Assembly: GCF_020982545.1 (NCBI RefSeq)
Contig: NZ_JAJKLK010000011.1
Span: 1 to 64,000, forward strand
Direction: 5' to 3'
Source of the DNA: Streptomyces sp. MNU76
Lineage (GTDB): Bacteria; Actinomycetota; Actinomycetes; Streptomycetales; Streptomycetaceae
Length of the DNA: 64,000 nucleotides
In this document: positions 32,593 to 40,543 of the stretch, piece by piece
How the letters are laid out: the number at the start of each line of letters is the position of its first letter
How positions within the stretch are numbered: position 1 is the first letter of the stretch
Position numbers and translations under genes: made by a program
The notes under the pieces: model-generated
What the model was told of the DNA's origin: nothing
Seen by the model: the letters and a program-made list of their open reading frames with translations, nothing else
Databases searched by the model: none

Positions 32593-34661
32593 ACAGCACA
32601 GCCCCCGACCTGCTGGCCGAAGCGGCCTTCCTCGCGGACGAACCGGTCCTGACGTCGCGTTCCCTGCTGCCGGGCGCGGTCAGTCCGCTCTTCGCGCAGT
32701 GTGATCAGTGGGACCTGAACGGGGTTCTGAAACGTCCGGCGAACCTGCACCCGGCCGAGTGGAAGCTGAAGTTCGACGGCTTCACCGGCCCCTGGCACCT
32801 CAGGGCCCGCGAGCTGGCCATGATCTCGCTGAACCCGCGGCACCCGAAGGTGATGGCCGCCGGGATCCCCACCCCGCGCAGGCCGGTCGACCCCCGGACT
32901 GCCATCAAGAGGGTCGGGACCTTGCGGGCCTTGGCGGCATGGGCCGCTGAGCGGGGCCTTCCCGAGGATCTCAGGGCATGGCCCGAACATCAGTTGCACG
33001 TCCGCATCGCCGGGCTGAAGGAGGAGGGGCTGGCCGTCAACACCGTGACCAGTCACATCACGGTGATCCGTGAACTGCACCGCTGCGGGCCCCTGCTGAC
33101 CGGCGGCGGCCTGCTCCGCGATCCCTGGGCGGGCATGTCCTCACGAGCGGCTACGGGTGTTTCGGCGAGCGGCCCCCGGACGCTGTCGACGCCGGTCATC
33201 CCGCCTGAGGTGTGGTTCCCGCTGATCCGGGCCGCCTGGACCTACATCGACACCTTCGCCCCAGACATCCTGCGGGCCCAGGAACGCTGGCAGCAACTCC
33301 AGGCGGAGGCGACACGCTCGTCGGTGGGCGCGGAAGCCCGGCTGCGGGCCTGGCTGGCTGACCCGAGCAACCTCGTCCCACTGCACGACGAGCACCATCC
33401 GCCGCGGATCACTGACGCAGGCATGATCCACTGGGGGCTGCTGTCGTTTCAGATCGGAATCGACAAACGGGCCCAGATCTTCACCCAGGCGCGCGGCCTG
33501 CGGGGGATCGTGCTGGAGGCGGTGGAGCGTGGCCAGTGCGCGACCGCTAGTGTCCTGCCGGAGTATTTACAGGTCAGGCGCGCGGACGGCACGACGGGCG
33601 GCTGGAGCCGCGGGCTCGCACCCCGCAGCCTGACGAGAGAAATCCAGATTCTGCGAGTCGCCTGCTACGTCTTCGTCACCGCGTTGAGCATGATGCGCGA
33701 CTCCGAGGTCCAGGAGGTCGTCAAGGGCTCGGTGGTCGAGCACTTCGGGGCGCCGGCCGTGGTCTCGGCAGAGGTCAAGGGCGAGGAGGACTTCCCCCGA
33801 AAGCACTGGTGGATCATCGAACCGGTCGCCCGGGCCCTGGCCCTGGCGGAGGAGATCGCCTCACACCCCGAGCGACTGTTCACCGGCATCGCCGGAGAGA
33901 TCAGGAACGCGGAACGGTTCACGGCAGTCGGAGGGATCAAGGCGTTCATCGAGCACGTGAATACCCGGACAGACGTCAACGGGCTGGAGCCCATCCCGAA
34001 CGAGCGGGTCGCCCCGCACATGTTCCGCCGGACCATGTCCATGCTGACCGACCAGTTCCCCGGCTCCGAGATCGCCCTGGGCATCCAGCTCAAGCACGTC
34101 GCCTCACGAGCCCTGGCCAACCGCACCACCCAGGGCTATGCCGCCCCCGCGACATCCTGGGCCAAACACCTGGATGCGGCGATCGAAGCCGCCCGGTTCC
34201 GCGGACTGCGGGACCTGTTCGACGCCCACAAAGCGAACGAGCCGATCGGGTTCGGCCCCGGCGTCGACCAGCTGACCCGCGCCTTCGACACGATCCGTGA
34301 CACCGTCGCCGCCCAAGGAGGCGACGCGACGGTCGAACATGCCCTGCTGAAGCAGGCCCGTATCTCCATCCGATTCGGAACCCTGAACAACTGTCTGTTC
34401 GACGCCGCCAACCCGGCTGGCGCCGTCTGCCTGGAGAACACTGTGATCCCACCCGGCCATACCGGCCCCCTACCGGACCGCTGCCGCCCGGACCGCTGCG
34501 GCAACAGCATGATCGGCCCCCAGCACGTCGAGATCTGGGACAGCGAGGAGCGATCCCTCACCAAGCTCCTGGAGACCCGCCGCCTGGCCCCCGGGCATCG
34601 CGCGGCACTCGAACAGCAGCGGGACGAAGCACAGGCCGTCCTGCGAAAGGCCGCACGATGA
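32589..34661 (+). CDS. Recombinase-like protein 3 (large, site-specific integrase family)
   Basis: A 690-residue protein. Its C-terminal half has tyrosine-recombinase features: ALSMMRDSEVQEV (Arg), APHMFRRTMSMLTDQF (His-x-x-Arg), and LKHVASRALANRTTQGY (His and Tyr). A late Cys cluster (CRPDRCGNS) may bind zinc. Leu-327 is TTA (33567). The start overlaps the previous stop (ATGA) and the stop overlaps the tnpC-like start. Confidence 0.82.
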   Translation: MNSTAPDLLAEAAFLADEPVLTSRSLLPGAVSPLFAQCDQWDLNGVLKRPANLHPAEWKLKFDGFTGPWHLRARELAMISLNPRHPKVMAAGIPTPRRPVDPRTAIKRVGTLRALAAWAAERGLPEDLRAWPEHQLHVRIAGLKEEGLAVNTVTSHITVIRELHRCGPLLTGGGLLRDPWAGMSSRAATGVSASGPRTLSTPVIPPEVWFPLIRAAWTYIDTFAPDILRAQERWQQLQAEATRSSVGAEARLRAWLADPSNLVPLHDEHHPPRITDAGMIHWGLLSFQIGIDKRAQIFTQARGLRGIVLEAVERGQCATASVLPEYLQVRRADGTTGGWSRGLAPRSLTREIQILRVACYVFVTALSMMRDSEVQEVVKGSVVEHFGAPAVVSAEVKGEEDFPRKHWWIIEPVARALALAEEIASHPERLFTGIAGEIRNAERFTAVGGIKAFIEHVNTRTDVNGLEPIPNERVAPHMFRRTMSMLTDQFPGSEIALGIQLKHVASRALANRTTQGYAAPATSWAKHLDAAIEAARFRGLRDLFDAHKANEPIGFGPGVDQLTRAFDTIRDTVAAQGGDATVEHALLKQARISIRFGTLNNCLFDAANPAGAVCLENTVIPPGHTGPLPDRCRPDRCGNSMIGPQHVEIWDSEERSLTKLLETRRLAPGHRAALEQQRDEAQAVLRKAAR

Positions 34662-35071
34662 ACGACACGAGCGTCTCGGCCAAGACCGAGCACAAGCTCC
34701 GCGACGCCATGAACCGGCTCCTGGCGGGCAAACCGCAGCGCAGCGACGGCCGGCTCACGAAGAACAACCTCGCCCTCGAAGCGGGCGTCAGCCCGGCCAC
34801 GATGTTCCGCGCGAAGGTGGTGCTGGCCGACTGGGACGCCCACATCATCGCCCATGGCAGCCTCACCCCCGGCGAGGCCCGCCGCGACGCCGACATCGAC
34901 GACCTCCGCCGCCAACTTGCTGCGGCCAAGAAGGAGATCACCGAGCTCAACCGTCGCCTGACCGCCGCCGCCACCGTCATCGCCGCGTTCCACCACGACA
35001 ACCGGATGCTGCGGACCGAGCGCGACACAGCGAGCACCGTCGTCGCGTTCCCGTCGCAGCCCCGAGCCTGA
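34658..35071 (+). CDS. TnpC-like (DUF6262) protein of the third cluster
   Basis: A 137-residue protein with an N-terminal helix-turn-helix (LTKNNLALEAGVSPATMFR, about 28-50) and a C-terminal coiled coil (about 75-120). This is the same architecture as the tnpC product at 1707-2231 but shorter. It is coupled to the upstream recombinase by ATGA overlap. Confidence 0.82.
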   Translation: MNDTSVSAKTEHKLRDAMNRLLAGKPQRSDGRLTKNNLALEAGVSPATMFRAKVVLADWDAHIIAHGSLTPGEARRDADIDDLRRQLAAAKKEITELNRRLTAAATVIAAFHHDNRMLRTERDTASTVVAFPSQPRA

Positions 35072-35074
35072 GTA

Positions 35075-35470
35075 CCTGCCGCTGTTCGTGATGGTCGCCC
35101 CGGCCGACATGACCGACCGCGACGCAGCGAAGGAAGTCCTGTTCCGGCTGCGGCTGATGCACCCCGAGATCGCGATCGCCTGGGCCGATCCGCCGACGCG
35201 GGCAAGCACATGACCTGGGCGAAGACCCACCTCGGCCTCACCCTCAAGACCGTCAGCCGCCCGAAAGACGCCAGCGGGTTCGTCGTCCTGCCTCGCCGCG
35301 GGGTGGTCGAACGCTCGCTCGCCTGGATCATGCACGCCCGCCGTCACGCACGGGACTACGAACGCCTCATCCAGTACTCGGAATCACTGATCACCTGGGC
35401 CGCGATCACCATCATGACCAGGCGCATCACCCGCCGGACCTCCCGCCGCAGCGGCCAGCCGACTCCCGGG
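35075..35470 (+). pseudogene. IS5-family transposase remnant, 5'-truncated and frameshifted
   Basis: Translation of consecutive pieces gives YLPLFVMVAPADMTDRDAAK..., EIAIAWAD, then after a one-base deletion near 35190 AGKHMTWAKTHLGL..., VVLPRRGVVERSLAWIMHARR and a basic tail. This is the middle and C terminus of an IS5/IS112-like DDE transposase. The N-terminal part with the first Asp is absent to the left, where the third recombinase cluster abuts. It cannot be functional. Confidence 0.8.
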
Positions 35471-35577
35471 AAGCTGCACGGGACTGATCGTTCTCGAAGA
35501 CAGCGTCATCTCCTTGCCCCGCACCGGCCCGAACCGCGATATCTGCACCAATCCTCCCACCGAAGAACCAACTGAGA

Positions 35578-36012
35578 CTACGTCCTGGCGATCTCTTGCC
35601 GGAGCTGATGGGTGAAGCGGCGAAGGAGATCCACCGTCTCCCTGTACTCGGCCTTGCGATCGTCCCTGCCCTCGCTGGGCCGGGAACCCCAGACCCGACG
35701 CGCGAGAGCGTCGGCGAGATCGACGGTGTCGTCGGCGCACAGTAGGTAGAGGGCTGACCGGGCTTCCTGCATCCGGCCCGCCAGTTCGTTGGCCCCGGCG
35801 CCATCGTCACTCAGCTGCGTTTCCCGAAGGTAGTCGATGAGCTGGACCACGGCGGTGTTGAAGCCGACCCCGGCCTTCAGCTTCTGTTCACGCAGCCACA
35901 TGCGGTCCTGTCGGCGCGCAGTGAACCAAGACCCGAACACGGCCCCTATGAGGCCGAAACCAGCCCCGATGGCCACGGACAGGATGTTCACCACGTCATC
36001 TCCCCCCGACAC
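35578..36012 (-). CDS. Hypothetical membrane-anchored protein
   Basis: A 144-residue protein with one N-terminal membrane helix (NILSVAIGAGFGLIGAVFGSWF, about 9-30) and a cytoplasmic helical domain with many charged residues. It is the only minus-strand gene in its neighbourhood. Such single-span helical proteins are widespread in actinomycetes and their function is unknown. GGGGAGA lies upstream of the start. Confidence 0.7.
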   Translation of the reverse strand: MSGGDDVVNILSVAIGAGFGLIGAVFGSWFTARRQDRMWLREQKLKAGVGFNTAVVQLIDYLRETQLSDDGAGANELAGRMQEARSALYLLCADDTVDLADALARRVWGSRPSEGRDDRKAEYRETVDLLRRFTHQLRQEIART

Positions 36013-36257
36013 ACAGCTGACAGCAGGCTACAGAAGCCATCGAGGGCCCAACTCGATGGGTGATCCGAACGAAACGACCTGACGCGCGCAACGACGGCCA
36101 GCCGCATGGGTGAGGAGCCCCCGTTCGAATCTGAGCCGGACGAACTCAACCGGGGAACTTCGAAAGCAGGTACCGAACCCGCCACCCCCAGGGGTGAACT
36201 CCGAGATGAGAGGCCGACTCTCAACCCACTGTTCCCCTGGTCCACCACGAACGGTCA

Positions 36258-36671
36258 GTGACTCCCGACACATCAAGGATGCGGCCTCTCATGAGAGTCC
36301 AAAACGGTGGAGAACAGCTCAGGGACCCGCACGTGTCGCCGGACCTGCGCGAACTGACCGCCCACAACCAGGTCGTCGTCGACGCTGTGATGGACACGCC
36401 GGGCGTGCGCGAGGTCCTCGCAGCGACCGCGCTGCAGGTCCAGGCGTACCTTGCCGGACCCACGAAGGCGCCGATCACCGTGGTCACCCAGTGCGCCGGC
36501 GGACGCCACCGTGCCGCGGTCACGGCTATGGCGCTGCACGCCGTCGTCTGTGGCGACGTCGAGCAGGCCAGCGGGTACGGCCTCACCGAGTCGGCTCAGG
36601 CGTTCGTCGACCGGGACCTGGTCGTGAAGCTGACCCACCGTGACCTCGCACGGCCCGTCGTCCAGCGATGA
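36258..36671 (+). CDS. RapZ C-terminal-domain-like protein
   Basis: A protein of up to 137 residues whose second half carries VVTQCAGGRHRAAV and VKLTHRDLARP. These match the C-terminal domain of RapZ (GCTGGRHRSV ... HRDL), which binds small RNA and metabolites in enterobacteria. The N-terminal kinase domain is absent. Stand-alone RapZ-C proteins occur in Streptomyces. The start is uncertain: GTG 36258, ATG 36279 or ATG 36291, none with a clear ribosome site. Confidence 0.7.
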   Translation: MTPDTSRMRPLMRVQNGGEQLRDPHVSPDLRELTAHNQVVVDAVMDTPGVREVLAATALQVQAYLAGPTKAPITVVTQCAGGRHRAAVTAMALHAVVCGDVEQASGYGLTESAQAFVDRDLVVKLTHRDLARPVVQR

Positions 36672-37062
36672 CCTCCGAGGTGCGAGAGACGGCCCGCCCG
36701 AGGCCTTCCCCACGACGCCGGTGGCGCGCTGCCACCGGCCGGGCGGCCACCCCCGACCAGTGCCCCAGCCGCTGACGGCTCCCCGTGCCGCACCGATCCC
36801 CACCGGACCGGTGCGCTGCGGAGGACCGGCCAGACCTTGACGGTCCCCAATCGCGGCGATCGCCGCCCCCACTCCTGCACGCACGGCGGTCGGGGAGACC
36901 GGACCCCGTGTCGCGTGCGCAATCCGACCGCTCCTTCACCAGGCACATCGCCCTAGCAGCACAGGGCGGAACCGTCCTGCCCGGCAATACACGCGGGGCG
37001 CGCCCTCGGCCTACCAACCACCGGGCGCGCCCCACCAACCCCCGAAACGGAGGCAACTCGAG
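36672..37062. other. 391-bp spacer without a convincing gene
   Basis: Open frames exist on both strands (for example GTG 36785), but they lack ribosome sites and have Arg/Pro-rich compositions typical of off-frame GC-rich DNA. No notable palindrome or repeat is seen. Confidence 0.5.
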
Positions 37063-37323
37063 ATGACCACGGTCTTACCGCCGTCCGCAAGCACTTCCCA
37101 AGCCCCCGGCGTAAACGTCGCACCGGGCTGCAAGATCTGCGACGGCCGCCCGTCGCTACGCCTCTACGAGATCAGCACTGGCGGCCCGCGCTCCCTGCAG
37201 AGGGCCGACGCCGTGGCCGCCGAGGCCGGCGACGGCGCCCACGTGCACCAGTCCCTCCCCGACGACCTGTACGTCGTCGTACGCCCCGGCGACCGGGACG
37301 ACAGCGAGGCGGGGCAGCCGTGA
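37063..37323 (+). CDS. Small hypothetical protein with early TTA codon
   Basis: An 86-residue protein from ATG 37063 with GGAGG 9 nt upstream. Codon 5 is TTA (37075-37077), a strong hint of bldA control. CKICDGRP near the middle could bind metal as a Cys pair. It overlaps the GGDEF gene by 4 nt (GTGA), so the two are co-translated and may act together. Confidence 0.7.
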   Translation: MTTVLPPSASTSQAPGVNVAPGCKICDGRPSLRLYEISTGGPRSLQRADAVAAEAGDGAHVHQSLPDDLYVVVRPGDRDDSEAGQP

Positions 37324-37955
37324 ACGAGATCCTGATCGCCGCTGTACCAGCGGCCGGATGGGCCGCGCACGCCGTGTGCCTGTACCGGCGCCTGGCCGCA
37401 GCCCGCCGCGATCCTCTGACCGGACTCCTGCGCCGCGACGTCTACACCGCCAAGGCCCAACGGCTCCTACGCCGGCACCGTGACGGAGCCCTTGTGGTCC
37501 TGGTCGACCAAGACCACTTCAAGGACATCAACGACACGCTCGGGCACCCGGCTGGTGACGCCGTCCTGCAGGCCACCGCCGCACGCCTCAGCGCGTGGGC
37601 AGGGTCCCGCGCTGCCGTCGGCCGACTCGGGGGCGATGAATTCGCGATCGTGCTGCCCGTCGAAGCCGCTGACCGGCGCGCCCGGCTGGAGCAGCTCGTG
37701 CGGATGCTGCACATACCCGTCACCCTCGACGACGGCCAGGACGTCAACGTGGCCGCCTCGGTCGGGGCCGCCGATCCCCGCACCCTCGGCATCCACCAGC
37801 TGTCACTGCTGCAGCGTGCCGCCGATGCCGCCCTCTACGACGGCAAGCACTCCGGCCGAGCCGTCCTCGCGGACTCCCAGCACGCCACCGTTCCGTCCGT
37901 CAACGGGCGCCGGCTCGGCCGCCCGGGCACCGCCCTCTGGGGCCAGGCCGCCTGA
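37320..37955 (+). CDS. GGDEF-domain diguanylate cyclase
   Basis: A 211-residue protein with an N-terminal hydrophobic segment (about 3-20) and a GGDEF domain (about 30-190): DPLTGLLRRD at 31-40, DQDHFKDINDTLGH at 63-76, and an intact GGDEF at 104-108. It should make the second messenger c-di-GMP, which in Streptomyces controls development through BldD. The inhibitory RxxD site that often precedes GGDEF is absent. It is translationally coupled to a TTA-containing gene. Confidence 0.88.
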   Translation: MNEILIAAVPAAGWAAHAVCLYRRLAAARRDPLTGLLRRDVYTAKAQRLLRRHRDGALVVLVDQDHFKDINDTLGHPAGDAVLQATAARLSAWAGSRAAVGRLGGDEFAIVLPVEAADRRARLEQLVRMLHIPVTLDDGQDVNVAASVGAADPRTLGIHQLSLLQRAADAALYDGKHSGRAVLADSQHATVPSVNGRRLGRPGTALWGQAA

Positions 37956-38071
37956 CTCCGCGCCGGCCACACAACTCCCCTCCACCACCATTCCGCGAGC
38001 CCGCCCCGGCATGCCGTCTGCCAGTCCTTCGGCAACCCGGGAGCCGCGAGCCGACCAGACACAGGAAAACG

Positions 38072-38302
38072 ATGACCAGCCAAACCACCGACGTCGCGAG
38101 CTCAGCCCCGTTACCGCTGGCCGGGGCCCTGCGCAGCGCTGAGACCGAACTCGCTCGCCTCCGCGGCCGCATCCGTACGGTCGCCGAGTTCATCCATGAC
38201 GAGGCCTACGACCTGGCTGCCCGCCACGCGCTCGCACAGCGCCTCGGCCTGCCCGCACCGAGCCAGGCCCCGGCTCCGGCGAGGAACGGAGCCACCCCGT
38301 GA
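38072..38302 (+). CDS. Small hypothetical protein with TTA codon
   Basis: A 76-residue helical protein (SAETELARLRGRIRTVAEFI coiled segment) from ATG 38072. Codon 14 is TTA (38111). The stop overlaps the next GTG (38299). No family is recognised. Confidence 0.65.
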   Translation: MTSQTTDVASSAPLPLAGALRSAETELARLRGRIRTVAEFIHDEAYDLAARHALAQRLGLPAPSQAPAPARNGATP

Positions 38303-38460
38303 TCGAGATCGCCCGCGCCTGCGCGCTCTACCCGCTCGCCGCCTACCAGATCACGAACTGCCTCCTGCGGGCCGCCGTCACCACCGCCGTACGACAGGCA
38401 CCCGCGCCTCCCCACGTCCCCGCCAAGCCGTCCACACAGGAAGCGAGGACCTCGGCATGA
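38299..38460 (+). CDS. Very small coupled protein
   Basis: A 53-codon gene from GTG 38299 to TGA 38458-38460 (IEIARACALYPLAAYQITNC...). It overlaps the preceding stop (GTGA) and the following start (ATGA). The tight coupling on both sides supports it as real although it has no own ribosome site. It may have one hydrophobic helix. Confidence 0.55.
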   Translation: MIEIARACALYPLAAYQITNCLLRAAVTTAVRQAPAPPHVPAKPSTQEARTSA

Positions 38461-39008
38461 CCAAGCCCGTCGTCCACGAGCCGTACGCCGTGCGCGCGCT
38501 GACGCTCTGGCAGCCCTACGCCTCCGCAGTGGCCGTCCTCGGCAAGGACATCGAGAACCGCGGATGGTCGCCGACCTTCCGCGGGCTGATCCTCGTCCAC
38601 GCCGGCCTCGGCACCGACCGTGTCGCCCTGCGCCACGTGCCCCACGACCTGGAGTTGCCCAGGGGAGCCGTGGTGGCCGTCGCCCGCATCTCCGGGGCAC
38701 ACACCGACTGCGACGGACAGTGCAGCACCTGGGCCGACCTCGACAGCGAATGGCACTGGGAACTCTCCGACGTCGTCCGACTGCCCACCCCGGTCACGCA
38801 GGTGAAGGGCCGCCAGCGGATCTGGGTGCCCGACGACCCCCTGCGTCACCGCGTCGCGGCAGCCCTTCCCCAATCCGCCGCCGACCTTGCCGCTCATCTC
38901 CGCAAGGAACCTGCCGCGTCCACCTCCGACGCTGCTTGCCCGGCCGCGCCCGCGGCGCCCGCACAGCTCGGAGGGAGTTCAGCATGTCTGTGCACACCCA
39001 CCCGATGA
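38457..39008 (+). CDS. ASCH-domain-like protein
   Basis: A 183-residue protein with an N-terminal ASCH/PUA-like fold: ALTLWQPYASAVAVLGKDIENRGW (about 14-37), FRGLILVHAG and GAVVAVARISGAH. ASCH domains bind RNA or modified nucleosides, and some act as nucleosidases or deaminase partners. The C terminus (140-183) is a low-complexity tail. It is coupled to the 53-codon gene, and the next gene starts inside its 3' end. Confidence 0.75.
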   Translation: MTKPVVHEPYAVRALTLWQPYASAVAVLGKDIENRGWSPTFRGLILVHAGLGTDRVALRHVPHDLELPRGAVVAVARISGAHTDCDGQCSTWADLDSEWHWELSDVVRLPTPVTQVKGRQRIWVPDDPLRHRVAAALPQSAADLAAHLRKEPAASTSDAACPAAPAAPAQLGGSSACLCTPTR

Positions 39009-39367
39009 CCTTGAGCGGGACGCTCGCCGACCCCGCCGTACTCATCGACGGTCAGGCGTACTTCCGGCTGACGTACACGCCTGAAGGCCACAACTGCGCC
39101 CCCGTGGGACACGAGCACGAAGTCCGCGAGGCCCTGTTGCCCTGCGCTCTCGCCGACCCTGAAGCCGCTGCGGACCTCGCCAAGCTGCCGCCCGGAATAC
39201 CTCTGACGGTCAGTGGCTACCTCGCCTTGCCCGACGGCTACACCAGCGACCTGCGCCTGGTGGTCAACACCGCCGACACCCCGCCTCCTGAGCCGGGACA
39301 GCCGGTCGTACTACGGCCCGCGCTGCGACTCGTCCGTACGCGCAACCTCGCCGGATTGCCTGGCTGA
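38984..39367 (+). CDS. Hypothetical beta-rich protein, paralogue of the gene at about 39785-40423
   Basis: A 127-residue protein from ATG 38984 with GGAGGGAG upstream, overlapping the ASCH gene by 25 nt. The pattern LSGTL...FRLTYTPE...ALLPCALADPEAAADL...LTVSGYLALP is repeated in diverged form at about 39785-40080. It looks like an OB-fold-like single domain. Function unknown. Confidence 0.7.
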   Translation: MSVHTHPMTLSGTLADPAVLIDGQAYFRLTYTPEGHNCAPVGHEHEVREALLPCALADPEAAADLAKLPPGIPLTVSGYLALPDGYTSDLRLVVNTADTPPPEPGQPVVLRPALRLVRTRNLAGLPG

Positions 39368-39406
39368 CCGCGCCCTTCTCCACCCCGTTGAAAGAGGAAC
39401 TCTTCA

Positions 39407-39754
39407 ATGACGACTTCCGTCATGCCCAGGCCGCGGCCGGCACTGACCGCCGCGCATGCCGTCGCTCTGACCTTGCTCCGCGACGGCTACACGCAGCGCA
39501 CGATCACCGCCCGCACCAGCATCGAGCCCACCGACCTGTACCGTCTGGCCGCCCTGCACCACATCACCGCCCCGCACGGCACGGTCGAGGGTCACAACTG
39601 CCACGAAGCCCGCGACGAAGAACCCTGCACCCAGTGCACGCACGCCCACGGGCGAGCACACGCCCGCGAATACGCCCAACGCCGCAGGACGGTCGGTGCG
39701 CTCCCCCGCGCGCTCCGCCCCCGCGGCCGCCAGGTACGGAGGGCCGTGAGGTGA
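39407..39754 (+). CDS. Hypothetical HTH-like protein
   Basis: A 115-residue protein with a helix-turn-helix-like N terminus (AVALTLLRDGYTQRTITARTSIEPTDLYRLAALH, about 18-52), then HNCHEARDEEPCTQCTHAH (possible metal site) and a basic tail. It starts at ATG 39407 with AAAGAGG upstream. The same reading frame continues after the TGA stop into the next gene, which lacks a start of its own. Confidence 0.65.
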   Translation: MTTSVMPRPRPALTAAHAVALTLLRDGYTQRTITARTSIEPTDLYRLAALHHITAPHGTVEGHNCHEARDEEPCTQCTHAHGRAHAREYAQRRRTVGALPRALRPRGRQVRRAVR

Positions 39755-39910
39755 CGACTCCCCTGCCCGCCCCTCCCCGGTGAAGCCGACAGCCCGATCG
39801 TCCTGGACGGCTACCTCGACGACCAGACGCTCCCCGACGACCTGTCCGAAGCCTCGGTCCGGTTCCAACTGGTTGTCTCTCCCACGGAAGACCGAATCGA
39901 CGAACTCGTC

Positions 39911-40423
39911 ATGCCCTGCACAGTCACCAACCCCGAGCTCGCGCACGCGGTCGTCAACGACCTGGGAGCCAGCGACCTGCTCCGCGTCAGCGGACATCTC
40001 CTGCTCCCACGCGACCCCGGCGACGGAATCCGGCTACAGGTCCGCGCCATCCACGTGCTGGAAGACGGCGTCGACCTCAGCCAGGTCGCCGGCGAGGACG
40101 AACTGGGACCCCATGTCCTGTCCGAGCTCGGGTACATCGAGCGGTACGCCGACTACCAGACGTGGAACGACCCGGACGCCTGCCTCACCAGCGTCTGGCA
40201 CGTCTCCGGCAGTTGGGCCGGCTCCACCGACGAGCCCAGCGCGCTCAGCGACCTCATTGCCGCCCACCGCCGTGGTGCAACTCCGGCTCCCGCCCATGCC
40301 ACTCACACGGAGCCCGCCTCCGTGCCACCGCCCAGCAGGCAACGGCGGACGCGCTTGCACCGCATGCGGAGCTGGCTCCGCCGGACCTGGCAGAGCAGCG
40401 CGGGGTCCACGCGCACGGTCTGA
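39911..40423 (+). CDS. Hypothetical protein, probably missing its normal start
   Basis: A 170-codon frame from ATG 39911, which has no ribosome site. The conserved domain shared with the 38984 product begins earlier (about 39785: IVLDGYLDD...VRFQLVVSPTEDRIDELVMPC), without ATG/GTG/TTG between the TGA at 39752 and 39911. The gene may therefore have lost its 5' end by deletion next to the 39407 gene. The C-terminal half is basic and Ser/Arg-rich. Confidence 0.5.
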   Translation: MPCTVTNPELAHAVVNDLGASDLLRVSGHLLLPRDPGDGIRLQVRAIHVLEDGVDLSQVAGEDELGPHVLSELGYIERYADYQTWNDPDACLTSVWHVSGSWAGSTDEPSALSDLIAAHRRGATPAPAHATHTEPASVPPPSRQRRTRLHRMRSWLRRTWQSSAGSTRTV

Positions 40424-40543
40424 CCAGCACCCCAAGACGGCCCGGGGCGGCCGCCGGCCACCTGGCCCGGCTGCCCCGGCTGCTTCCACCTGCGCTCACA
40501 GCGCACAACCCCAGGCCTGCCGGCCGACCGACGGGAGCTCCAG

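Larger units (their letters stand above)
29165..35071. mobile_element. Third recombinase cluster (Tn554-like, four genes)
   Basis: Four overlapping plus-strand genes encode three tyrosine-recombinase-like proteins and one TnpC/DUF6262-like protein. Boundaries are approximate: the left edge lies between the terminator (29161) and the first start (29223), and the right edge near the end of the tnpC-like gene, where a broken transposase begins at once. I find no matching inverted ends. No cargo genes are visible. Confidence 0.55.

Noticed and set aside
36785..37066. Possible 93-codon gene from GTG 36785
   Set aside because: No ribosome site, Arg/Pro/Asn-rich composition typical of off-frame DNA, and an equally long frame on the opposite strand.
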